Positions 22,817 to 33,182 of a stretch of DNA of 64,000 bases are shown piece by piece. The notes below the pieces were generated by a model. It saw nothing but the letters and a program-made list of their open reading frames with translations. It was not told the DNA's origin and ran no database searches. Each line of letters opens with the position of its first letter. Positions within the stretch are counted from its first letter, which is position 1. Both the position numbers and the translations under genes were made by a program. Source of the DNA: Martensiomyces pterosporus (Eukaryota; Kickxellomycota; Kickxellomycetes; Kickxellales; Kickxellaceae); contig MU603944.1 in the NCBI GenBank assembly GCA_025201845.1, positions 164,367 to 228,366 of the forward strand. The letters are read 5' to 3'.

Positions 22817-24112
22817 CTAGGTAGGCCGAATCTTGTTGAGTGGTCCAAACATACTAGTCTTGTACCTAAACAGCCGACGGCCAAGGAGCTTTGTTCCTGT
22901 CAACGAGCGCTGAAGAGCCTGAATCGATGGTGCCGCATCGCTTAGGTGCTCGGCAAGGAAGTTGGCTGCTTGGGTTATCACCGAATCATAGAACAGCTCC
23001 ATGTCTTCGGACCTGAGGCCCAAGCTGACAAAGGAATCCACAACTTTCTCGACTACAATACCAAGGACGTTGCGCAAAGTCGATGAAGCATTGATGTCTG
23101 CAACAATGCTGAACGATGTACGCAGAATGGCTCGCAGCTGAGTTGTGCCTCGACCGGCGCGGTTATCAAGGATGTTCAGCAGAGCCTGCGACGGCGCTGT
23201 GGTATCTGTGGATGCCGAGCCGTTGGGCGTCCTTGGCGACAGAGCGTGGATGTGCTGCCTGACTGCAGCACAGAGCTGGTCAGAATGAGCCTTGTTGTCC
23301 ACCAGCAGCCCCTTCAGCTGCTGCGCCTGGTGCGTCAGGGGCTCATCGATGTCATCCAGCGTCATTGTGCTCGATGCTGTGGTCCAGTACCTGATTAGCG
23401 TCGACGCGCAAAAGTCAAAGTCCGAGTACTTGAAGTGCGCCAGACACCGCTTGGTTGTGTCGATGCGGTTGATGTTTAGGAACAACATGTGTGCGTAGTG
23501 CATAGCTAGCGGCTCCGGAAGCGCAAACTTGTCCATGATCTCGTTGACAAGCGGCACGCCCTCTTCGTCCTCGGACTGCTTAGCAATGCGCTTGATGTTC
23601 TCGAACTGCCTCTTGCAGCTGGCTATCGGGATCCCTGTCTTTTCTGCAACCTCTGGCAAATATGTGCGTGTGCGCGAGTTGAGCTTGCGGCTGAGGAGCT
23701 CTAGCATGACTGGTTCGTCAAAGGCGTAGTATCGCTCGACCAGCTCCGCCCGTGCCTTGTCGCTGAGCGGGAGCAAGTGCCGCTGCTCGAGGAAGTACCT
23801 GGGTCTGTGTAGGTAGTACTCCATGTACTGCATCAGATGGAACTGGCCCTTGACGTACTCTGCAACAGCCATCTCCTGCGCGCCACACATGTCGGGCTCT
23901 TGGCGCATGCGTGTCACCACCTCGGCGACGGAATGGCCAGATATGTACCCGTCAAACACCATGTTGTCGATTACAACAGGAGTGGATACAATCGCCGTAA
24001 AGTTTACATCGTCGGCTTGCTCCTCGTGTCTGTTAAACCGCAGGAAATCAAAGCTGGGGTGCGGGACTCGTAGGTTGGAGAGCTGGAAGCTATTTGATGT
24101 GAACGCTCGCAT
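22817..24112 (-). CDS. FIBP family protein (acidic FGF intracellular-binding protein homologue)
   Basis: This 431-residue protein matches the FIBP family, named for binding intracellular FGF1 in mammals; its role in a fungus cannot involve FGF and is unknown. Diagnostic segments: DGYISGHSVAEVVTRM, a long shared core RAELVERYYAFDEPVMLELL, TGIPIASCKRQFENIKRI, VNEIMDKFALPEPLAMHYAH, LFLNINRIDT and FDFCASTLIRYWT. The protein is somewhat longer than the human one (about 360), mainly through a Ser/Thr-rich linker and a C-terminal helical part ending FGPLNKIRPT. I use the ATG at 24110..24112; the three preceding codons start with GTG. It is divergent from ZNHIT3 across about 300 bases. Confidence 0.88.
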   Translation of the reverse strand: MRAFTSNSFQLSNLRVPHPSFDFLRFNRHEEQADDVNFTAIVSTPVVIDNMVFDGYISGHSVAEVVTRMRQEPDMCGAQEMAVAEYVKGQFHLMQYMEYYLHRPRYFLEQRHLLPLSDKARAELVERYYAFDEPVMLELLSRKLNSRTRTYLPEVAEKTGIPIASCKRQFENIKRIAKQSEDEEGVPLVNEIMDKFALPEPLAMHYAHMLFLNINRIDTTKRCLAHFKYSDFDFCASTLIRYWTTASSTMTLDDIDEPLTHQAQQLKGLLVDNKAHSDQLCAAVRQHIHALSPRTPNGSASTDTTAPSQALLNILDNRAGRGTTQLRAILRTSFSIVADINASSTLRNVLGIVVEKVVDSFVSLGLRSEDMELFYDSVITQAANFLAEHLSDAAPSIQALQRSLTGTKLLGRRLFRYKTSMFGPLNKIRPT

Positions 24113-24415
24113 TCCACACACGCGTATACATATACAAGCGGTAAGCGTGTGTTATTAATAATGGGCAGTAGCGGAGCAGAGGAGGATAAATATAGAAACG
24201 GTAGGGCGTGGCAAAGGTCTTGGCAAAAAATGCATGCAAAAAAAGATCCCGAAAGAAGCAGTGGCACCGCCAACTTCCCCATAAAGCAGCCAGCTATGGT
24301 TTCGTTTGACCATTGACAGCATGCCCTGCGTCTCTGGGCACAAAAGGCGAGGCCAGCCATCAGCTGCTATTGCATATTTATCCTCCCTTATACTAACCCC
24401 TTGGTAGCCGCTGGA
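24113..24415. other. Bidirectional promoter of FIBP and ZNHIT3
   Basis: This short non-coding stretch lies between two divergent start codons. No RNA gene or strong TATA box facing either gene was recognised. Confidence 0.5.
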
Positions 24416-24880
24416 ATGAGCAGTCCCTGCACTATCTGCAACGAGAGCGCTGCAAAATACAAGTGCCCGACGTGCCGCGCAGGCTACTGCTCGGTGAAAT
24501 GCTTCAGGATCCACAAAACAGAGCCATGTGCGCCTCAGCTGCCACAGAAATCGCAAACACACAGTGGCACCGCTAGCCAGCGACGTCCAGAGGCACCAGG
24601 CAGCAGAAATAAGGTCGACAAGGGCAGCGGCGAGAGGGTTGATGGCATCGATAGCGATGGTGGTGATGATGAGGAGGAGCAGTATAGGCTGAGGCCAGAG
24701 GATTTGCAAAAGCTGGACAAGTCGGTTCGTGTAAAAGAATTGCTTATGAATCCCAACATGCGCATGCTAATGGAAGCCGTGAGAAGCGATGCCAACCCCA
24801 CTGAAGCAATACGCGTGCTCCGGCAAAGATCGGATTTTGAAGAGCTAGTGCAGGCGCTTCTCAGAGCTACCGAAGGCTAG
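24416..24880 (+). CDS. HIT1: Zinc finger HIT-domain protein (ZNHIT3/Hit1)
   Basis: This 154-residue protein has an N-terminal zf-HIT domain: CTICNESAAKYKCPTCRAGYC followed by VKCFRIHKTEPC, giving paired Cys/His ligands within the first 35 residues. A polar acidic linker follows, then the C-terminal ZNHIT3 helices RPEDLQKLDKSVRVKELLMN and FEELVQALLRATEG. In yeast, Hit1 stabilises Rsa1 and acts in box C/D snoRNP assembly. The start at 24416 is the first true ATG; upstream codons open with TTG. Single exon. Confidence 0.9.
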   Translation: MSSPCTICNESAAKYKCPTCRAGYCSVKCFRIHKTEPCAPQLPQKSQTHSGTASQRRPEAPGSRNKVDKGSGERVDGIDSDGGDDEEEQYRLRPEDLQKLDKSVRVKELLMNPNMRMLMEAVRSDANPTEAIRVLRQRSDFEELVQALLRATEG

Positions 24881-26037
24881 TGTCAGCGCATGTGGCTCTA
24901 TGCCTTGGAAACTTGCCAGTTCTATTCCCATACAGCACCAACAATAAAGAGCATCTGGCTGAGAAGCAAAAACCAACTCCTGCTGTTCTAGTCGCATCCT
25001 TTGCAGCATTGCCAGCCATAAACGAAAAGCGCCGCCCGCGCCGCCCTTTCACGAGCAGCCTCTGCACCTGTCTCATGTAGGACCAATGCAGACAGGCTAA
25101 ATGCAGATCTGCAAACCGTGCTTAGCCAAACTCTAGCCGCGCGCTGTATAAACCGCATCTCCCTGCTTGCTATCCTTTCATGATCGCCATGCTAGCGTTA
25201 GCTTCAAGCATCTGAGTGCTCTGCTTCTTTTCTTGACCTGCATGTCCTTTGGGGAAGGGGCTGGCGAGAAAGGGAGGGGGTGGGAGCCGTGCCGGTCTGC
25301 CATGCATGGGTGCAGAGAGGGCCGAGAGCGCAGGATGCCGTGGCAGCTGGCTGCTGTCACGATGATGGCGGGTGGCGGCAAAGCCAAAACACCGGCAGCA
25401 GCAGCAGCAGCAGCAACTCACTCACTGCTCTGTCTCGTGTGCAAAACAGAATGCCGCTGGTGGTGGATGGGGATAGCGCCTAGATTTCTGCACGAGCCGC
25501 AATGGTCGTGCACACCACCGCTGTTCTGCTGCAGCGCTGGCGGTCTATTTTCGTTCATTCTGCTGACACTACGGCTGCTGCAAGAGGCCTCTTCTGTTGC
25601 TATTGTACAGGCATTGTTGTTTGGTCATCAAGAGGGGGTGCATAAGGAGGAGCTGGGGAAGAGGGAGGGGAATAATGACGCTACCCTCGCTGCTGTATCT
25701 GAGTGCCAGCGCAGCAGGCCACAGCAGCATCTCTGCCGCTTAAAAATAGATGCGCAAGGAAGCGTCTCTCCTCTCCTCCAGCTGTGCTGCCCGCCGAGAA
25801 AAGCGACAAGGCCTCTCTTTCCTCAGCAATCCGCTTTTGCTTTCATTCTTGCCTTTTTCTAATTCCAATTTGCCTTTCTCCTTTGCACAGCGCCTTCTAT
25901 CAGGAGAAACCCGCCAAGCACTTGCCGCCTTATTATACCACGCACTATTACTGCTGCCACTTCCACTCCCCTTTGTCTTTTCCCTCCACAGTGCACAAAA
26001 GCAAGCAAAGAGCAGTTTTGGCATCTCCTTAGCCTGC
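24881..26037. other. Long leader/promoter of the Munc13-like gene
   Basis: No gene was recognised. TATAAACC occurs at about 25146 and a T/C-rich tract precedes the start codon. A (GCA)6-type run lies near 25397..25415. The frame of the next gene remains open back to 25750, but this portion reads as pyrimidine-rich leader. Confidence 0.5.
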
Positions 26038-29000
26038 ATGAGCTACTTTGACGTGTTGGACAAATATATGGGGCAGCAGCCACACGCTGCCGAGTCGCCA
26101 GGGTCCTCGGGAGGAGAGCGCTCGCCGTTCCCGACGTCGGCGGACTTTCAGAAGAACTTGCAAGCCATCCGGCGCGACGGCTCCTTTGTGGCCCCAATAA
26201 ATACCGACGCCATGGATTCAAAGACCGCGTTAAGCTTCCGCTCCGAGCCATACTCGGCGGTTAGCAAGTCCATGTCCAAACTGAGGCTTGGAAACGATGT
26301 GGGAGGCCCAGGCGATAGGGACTCGGTGAGCTGGGCGCATGATGCAGCAGCAGCCGTTGCAGCCGCCGCAGGCAGCGGTGGCGCTGGGACCAGCGCTGGA
26401 ACCAGCGGCGCAGGCAGCAGTGGTGCTGTCGGCCCGCCTTCCACTGCATTCCAGTCCTCCCACGGGAGCATGGGTGCCGACACCGGTGGTGCAGAGCATA
26501 GCGCCGACCTGCAGCGAAGCGAGAGGGAGCGGATCACATACCAGTACGCGCTGCGGTATGCGATGCTTCTGGATGCCGAAAACGCGCAGCTCGAGGCTCG
26601 CTCGCGACGTGCTGGCGCGCTCGATGAGGTGCATGCCTCTACCGTGGGGCACTCGGGGATGCCGCTACACTCGGCGCAGGACGGCCACTTTTCGGTAAGA
26701 ACGATTGGCCAGGCCAGCGGCACGCCAAACGCCAACAACCGCACGCCGACGCTGGTCATCCACCCGCGGGAGAACAGGTGTCCCGACGAGCAGGCTCACC
26801 ATGTCCACGGCCACCTGAGAAACAAGAGCTGGAGAAGCAGCATTTTCGGGCTTGGCGATAACGCTGCACGCCTGCTAAAGTCTGAGATCGGTGGCGCCAA
26901 CAGGCTCAAGAGTATCACCAAGAACAGGCTCTCTGGCGGCAATTCTGGTGGCGGCTCTGGCAAAGAGGGCGGCTTGACACACAGCATCGTCAAGGCAGTG
27001 ACACGGCAGCTGAAGTCAGCAACAGATGCCTCGTCGGTGCACCCATTCACGCGCGCTTGCTACTCGAAGATGTACGGCTACCTCAAGGCCAAGCACAACA
27101 GCGAGCACCTTAGCGAGCACGGCACTATCGAAGACATGCTGGCTATATTTTCCGACCTGTCGCGCCAGGAATGCAGCAGCCAGAATATTGTGAACAATGC
27201 GGACATTGCGCACACTGTCGATAGCCAAGTGGGCAAGTTTGTCAAGCTGCTGCGCTCGGTTCTGCAAAAGAAAGCCCACACGTCGCGTGAGGCCGGCGTG
27301 GCGCTATTGAGGCTCGATGACTACCCAGACATGGAGCTCGCTAGCTCGGGCTGGGGAAGTCGCTCGCGCTCGCACTCTGATGCTCCGCCCCCCCTTGCTG
27401 GTAGAGAAGGTGTCAGAGCGGCATCGGCAGGCCCTCCTTGTGGCAGCCAGTTGGCACCTGAGCCCAGCAGCGACAGAACCATTTGCACTTGGCTTAAGAG
27501 CGCCTTCCGTGTGCCCGACCATGAGCACCTGCTCATCATGGCCGAGCTGGAGAGTGAGGTATCCCAAGAGGTAAGAGGCACCGTGTATCAGCTGCTCTAT
27601 AGTGCGTGTGGATGGACAATGCAGACAAGTGACTCGTGCTGTTGTTCTAACCGCATGCCCTGCTCCAAACTTGCCGTGCACACATGCGCAAACAGCTTGC
27701 CAAGAACACGGGTATATCTATGCGTCGTGGTGCCCGTCAGTATGTGCAGCCAAGCTAACGGGCTACTGGAGCTGTCCAGAGCGCTGCGTAGCATTTATAT
27801 GAACACCGTCATATGCTGGTGTCATGTGGATCCCACCTGTCCTGCTTTTGGCTAATCACGGCATTTGCAAAAAGGGACCAACGCATGTGTTGCTCTCCTC
27901 AAGTGATTCATTTCGCGATTGTAGAAAGCCGTCCAGGATCTGCGCACATGTCTGGCAGTTGTAAAGCAGGACCAGAGCTTTGCCGGAAAGCCAGAGGATT
28001 TTACCAGCCCCCAGGCATACGAGTTCTGGAAGCAGCGCGAGACAACCTTGCTGGGGCAGCTTATTGAAACGTACGCGCTCAAGCAAAACTACATGTCTGG
28101 AGGTCAAATCGGCACTGGAAGGGGCAGAAGGGAGGGCGGCGCTGCCGGGGAAATGGGGTCCGAGGAGATTGGCGCGGCGTTCGAGTATATCCCCGCCCAT
28201 GCCTTGTCGCACTACCGTCTTCTGGTGGAAAAGGCAGTTGCGAACGACATCATCAGCAACGTTGGCGCTGCTGATCCTAAGGCGGTCCTCCAGCTATCGC
28301 ACACTGCCGAGGAGCTGCTGAAGCAGCTTGCGACCGCCTGGAGAGTCAGCGCGCCTTACCGTGTGGCATGCCATCTGGATGTCGTCAAGGACTACTACAT
28401 CGACGGAGCACTCCCAGCAGCATACTTGTTTGAAGCGTTTGGTAAGGTCGAGCGCATCATCCACCTTATGAAGCCGCGCGAGTGGGCCATCTCGCACTAC
28501 AACTATATGATGAGCATTGAGGGGGCTATCGAGTTCCATGCGCTCAAGTGCGTCGAGGATGTCATTGAGGAGATCGACCACCACAAGCCTGAAAACACGG
28601 ACTCGCTCAAGCGCATCCTGCGGTCGCTTGTCATCAACGATGTTAGAAACCCCGTCGTCCCGAACGAGCCCATGCCCAATGTCGAGGGCCGGCGAGGCGA
28701 TACCATCACTACAATCATAGCGTCCATCCAGTACCGCTACCAGACTCTCACTGAACGGTGCTTCAGTGACAAGCAGCCCATGTCTGCCCACCTTGATGGG
28801 TACGATCAGCTGGCCATACTGGTGCTGCGGGACTGCGAGAATGCGCACAAGCTCTTTTCCGAGTCGATTTTGGAGGACGGGGATCGTCGATTCGACATTG
28901 CTGGCATCTTGGCGGAGGTCGAGACAGAGTTCTTCTATAACGACCTGAGTGCGTACGTCGAAAGGTTCGGATACTGCTCGGACAACTCCAACGTCGAAGC

Positions 29001-31404
29001 AGCGCTTGATCTGTATGACCTCCTCAGGCGCATCGAGCAACTGCACGCGAGGCACAGCCCAAAGAAGCTCGAGGGAGTCGACGCCAGACGGCTGTTCAAG
29101 GAGGCAACAACTTTGTGGCTGGACCAGATAGACCACGAGAAGGGCGGCTGGGTTGAGAATGCGCTGAGCTTTGACAAGGTGCTTGATGGCCCCGAGGCCG
29201 GCAAACATTCTACATCGGCTATCGACCTGATGACATGCTTCTCGCAGCAGGTCAGCACAATCCGCAGAATCTCGTGGCCGGATGTGGATACCAAGTCGTG
29301 GTTCCTCACGCACTTTATGAGGCTGCTTGGGGAGTGTTTTGAGCATTACGCAGCGCAGATGGAGAGGAAGTTCATGGCTAGCCTCGACTTGCCGCTGGGC
29401 AGCGAAGAGACGCAGAGGATGAGCATGATCAGCATGCACAGGAGTAGAAAGTACAAGGAGCAGTCGCTCAGCCTGGGTGCAGCGACGCAGGCAGCGATAG
29501 AGAGGCTGGACCAGTCTGGTGCCTCGCGTATTAGCAACGAGGCCTGTATCAAGCTCAACAACCTGACTGTCGCGCTTGACCGGCTGCACGAGCTGCAGGA
29601 CGAGCTGGGGATCCGTGAGGTGGCTCAGCAGCTTGGCGGCGAAAACCGGCCCTCTCTCAAGAGTGCAGCGACAAACAAGTTCCTTCTGTCGCTCAAAGTC
29701 GTGCATGCCGAGAGCCTTGAGATCTACAAGAAGCAGTACGACATCAGTGTTGACACCAATGCCAGGCCGTATGTCAAGCTGGCCATGGTTGATCAGATCG
29801 ACAAGCAGACCACGAAGCGCGAGACATTCGGCAAGACCCGGCCTGCTTTGGACAACGCCATGAACCCCAGATGGAACCAGTCGTTCGAGCTAGAGCTTGA
29901 GGCAGATAGCGCCGAGGTTGTTGCGCCAATCGAGGTCCGGATCTGCACTCGCGATGGACCCAAGAAGCTGGGGCACCGAGAGAAGACCCATGCGCGGGGC
30001 TTCATTGCATTGTCGTCCAAAATGGCCATGGGCACCGACGGCACGCTAGATGTCGTGCTTGATTTGGAGCCCCGCGGCTACTTGCTGATGCGCATCACTG
30101 TAGACGGAGAGCGCGAGGACATGGAGTTCTACAGCGGGCGCATGTTCCGCTGTCTTGAGCACACTCTGTCGGACCTCCAGCAATGTATTGTCGAGCAGGT
30201 CTCCGTTGGTGCTCGCGAGTATCTGCGCCAAATCCTGGTTGTGCAGTCCTCGCGCTACCGCACCTCGCGTATCATGGGCGGATACACAGGCATCGACCGC
30301 GGCATTGAGCGCAGCATCCAGTTCCTCAAGCATGGTGGCCACCATTCTCCAGCCACAGTTAGAGTGACTCAAGAGAGCTGCTGCGAGGCACTGATACCAC
30401 TTATTGACTACCTCGAGGACAATCTCCACACGCTGTTCATCTACCTCTACGAGGACACTGCGTTCGGCGTTATCAGCAAGGTCTGGAAGGAGATACTCTG
30501 CTCCATTGAGGATATTCTTCTGCCTCCGCTGCGCGGCGCATCGAAGGGCAATGCAAAGCCGCTGACCGAGTCGGATATCAACAACATCTTCGAGTGCCTC
30601 CAGTTCCTCAAGTGGTACTTTGAGGGTGGCTCCGACAAGGACGGCATTCCACCGGAGACGCTTATGAACCACAAGTACCGTGAGCTCTACGTTGTTAGAG
30701 ACATGTATTTTATGACGTCAAAGGAGCTCATGGATGCGTATGTGGAGGAGCTGCACACATCGGCTTCGGAGTCGGCGGCTGCGCCATCGACTGGTGGCGC
30801 TAGGCCCTCCTCGTCCTCTGCAGCACAGGCCCCATTCCAGACTCCCGATGGAGCGCCGACAAAGTACAACCGGCCGCTGCCCCCAGTCCCTCCTAGGTCG
30901 CCAAATGCCGGCGCTCGCAGTGACCCTGCATCACTGCTGTCGTCGGCATTCCCCAATATCTCCACAGCAGAAGCACGCTCTCCGTGGGACAAGCGGCCTG
31001 TCCCCACGCCTCCACAAAGAGGCAGCAGCGGCAACGGCAGCAGCAACAGCGGTGGCCACGGCGTGAGGAGCCGTGGCATCTACGAGGACAACGCATTCGA
31101 ATCCTCGAACGAGGACCTTCCTACACCTACGCAGGAGATCCGCACTGCCGTTCTGCCAGTCCCCTCAACAAACACGCCACTCTCCCGCAGCCGATCTGTC
31201 TGGGGGCACAAGGACGCTGAAACCTCCAGCCGCCTCAAGCGGAAGTACCGGATGGTCACTGACAAGAGCGATGTGATTCTGCGCCTTTTGAGACTGCGCT
31301 ATGACAAGGAGGCAGCAAAGTTTGTGCAAGCGCAGCTCGATATCCGGTCCCAGCAGATGCACTTTGAAATGCGTCGTGCAGTCAGAAAGAGCCGCAATGC
31401 CTGA
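26038..31404 (+). CDS. Munc13/UNC13-like protein with MUN and C2 domains (two exons)
   Basis: Large peripheral protein of the Munc13 superfamily, which in fission yeast (Ync13) links exocytosis and endocytosis at the division site. Exons are 26038..27570 and 27925..31404 (GTAAGA..TAG, phase 0), giving 1670 residues. The N-terminal third is disordered with an Ala/Gly-rich tract. The exon join gives SEVSQEKAVQDLRTCLAVV, and the MUN region starts soon after. A C2 domain at about 1095-1240 (SLKVVHAESLEIY.., NPRWNQSFELELE) sits between the MHD1 and MHD2 parts; MHD2 contains YLEDNLHTLFIYLYEDTAF and KVWKEILCSIEDILLPPLRG. The tail is Pro-rich (PLPPVPPRSP), suggesting SH3 partners, and ends in a basic helix. 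Confidence 0.9.
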
Positions 31405-31584
31405 AATGAAGTACTCATTTGTGTTCAAAGCCCTTTCTGGGGCACTGCCGCCAGCAGCAAACTCGCTGCACGTGTGCCCCCACTTCATATATACATTTAT
31501 AAATATCCATACATTGCTTGGGTTCGATCTGCTTGGTGTGCTGTGCGTAATGTGACGCAGGATGTACTGCGCATGCTGGATAGT

Positions 31585-32850
31585 CTATTCATGGCACAGC
31601 TTTGCGCAGACTACGCTGGGGCCTTGAGCTAAAAAGTTGGCGACGATATCCTGGTCTTTCCTGTTGTAGTCTGGAACCTTGCTCAGCTTCTTTGGATCCG
31701 TGTCAATGACAACGACCTTGTAGTCAGAAATTGGCGCCTTGGAGATATCGCCGGCTCTTGTGGCATCCTGGTTTGGCCAACTATGGAACCGAATCAGCAC
31801 TGAGATGTCCTTGAGGGTAGCCGCAAGCAAAAACTCTAGCACTGCTTGCATGTCGCTGATTTCTGAGCCATCGCCAGTAGCACCGTCGTCCTTGTTGTCT
31901 GTCCCTTCGTCGCGTTGTCTAAACGCGTCTGCTGCTGCTGCCCACTCTGCGATCGATGGCTGTCTGCTGGGTAGTGCTCCAGTAGCAGTTGCCTGTTGGT
32001 GCCTAGGCATGATTCCCTCAATATCGAGTGAATCCAGCTGGCGCTGAAGATGCTTCAGCCTGGAGAAAAGGCTCTCCTGCAAAACCACATCTGCAATTGC
32101 ATTCTTTAGCTCCTGCCACTGCGAGAATGAATGCTCAGCTGAAGAATCTCCGCTAACAATGCTGTGGCCATTGACGAATATGCGCAGGTTGTTCTGTGGC
32201 GATGCGGAGAGACAGTCCAGTGCATGCAAAATGCGCGAGCGGTTTCCCGAGAAGAGGTCAAGCGGGCAGAACTGGCTAACACGCTCACCATCGTGCTTCA
32301 AGTACTGGTGCATGCAGTAACGACATACTCTGAGTTTAACCGCACTGTGCTTGGAAATATGCCGCGACGTGGGCAAGAACCCCCACTTTGGCTTCAGCTC
32401 AACAGTGACAGTCTGTGCATGCTTTTGCTCCATGCCAGATGCAATTTCAAAGGAGCTAAAGAGCATGTCGGGAGTGAGGGTGGCGACACCCTGCCATACA
32501 TCAATCTGCTTGTGCTTGCGATGACCAGGGCGATCGCCATCGGCTGCTGTGCTCAGTCGACTAAGGAACTCGCTCGACACAGAGACCAATGTTTGCGGCA
32601 GAACGTACTTGGATCCGATTAGAGTGCCTATGACATCCCTAGAGTAAGCAACTGCATCCAGCTTCTTTTGTATTTCCGCCGTGTTCGGGCCGCTGCTGCC
32701 AGCATCTGCGCCAGCCTTGCACTTTGACAGCCGCAGCAGCCATCCTCGAAGCTCAGGGTCGTTGCCAGCATACGAAAACACCGCGTTCTCGTTCCCCTCG
32801 CCCTTATACACCCATTCGCTCGGTTTCTGAGGTATCTCTTTGATGTTCAT
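31585..32850 (-). CDS. IPK1: Inositol-pentakisphosphate 2-kinase
   Basis: This enzyme phosphorylates IP5 at position 2 to make phytate (IP6), which supports mRNA export via Gle1/Dbp5. The 421-residue protein has the family motifs in order: EWVYKGEGNENAVFSY (nucleotide loop), SSEFLSRL, VELKPKWGFLP, CRYCMHQYLK (zinc/structural Cys), FCPLDLFSGN and VVVIDTDPKKLSKVPDYNRK near the end (metal-binding Asp). A linker at about 290-350 is low complexity. Single exon with an ATG at 32848..32850. It is divergent from SEC8 and convergent with the Munc13-like gene. Confidence 0.94.
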   Translation of the reverse strand: MNIKEIPQKPSEWVYKGEGNENAVFSYAGNDPELRGWLLRLSKCKAGADAGSSGPNTAEIQKKLDAVAYSRDVIGTLIGSKYVLPQTLVSVSSEFLSRLSTAADGDRPGHRKHKQIDVWQGVATLTPDMLFSSFEIASGMEQKHAQTVTVELKPKWGFLPTSRHISKHSAVKLRVCRYCMHQYLKHDGERVSQFCPLDLFSGNRSRILHALDCLSASPQNNLRIFVNGHSIVSGDSSAEHSFSQWQELKNAIADVVLQESLFSRLKHLQRQLDSLDIEGIMPRHQQATATGALPSRQPSIAEWAAAADAFRQRDEGTDNKDDGATGDGSEISDMQAVLEFLLAATLKDISVLIRFHSWPNQDATRAGDISKAPISDYKVVVIDTDPKKLSKVPDYNRKDQDIVANFLAQGPSVVCAKLCHE

Positions 32851-33182
32851 GCCCGCCGCTGCAGTATCCGTCTAACCGAGACACGGGTTTCGTTGCTAAA
32901 CAAGTGGCCAAACGTCAAAGCGCAAGCAAGCTGTGCTCATCAGAATGAATTGGCTCAGCAGCCTGTTATGGCTACGAGCTAGGAGTAGGGGGCAGCGGAG
33001 GTGGCTCTCACATCCCACCTGCTTGCGTTCAGAAGCCTGGAGCACGCATCTGGCCTATTCGCGCACCACCCCTTCCTTGTACCTCGTATTCTTCATTTTG
33101 CTTATTCTTTTTTATTTCCTTTTTTTGCTTTTCACAAGCATCTCGCCGAAGCTGCACTGCAACAGGGGTTTAACGAGGCGGA
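32851..33182. other. Bidirectional promoter of IPK1 and SEC8
   Basis: This non-coding stretch lies between divergent start codons and is T-rich on the right side. Nothing else was recognised. Confidence 0.5.

Noticed and set aside
25750..26037. Upstream extension of the Munc13-like frame
   Set aside because: The extension is Ser/Leu/Phe-rich from T/C-rich leader DNA, with no family similarity; the MSYFDVLDKYM start is preferred.
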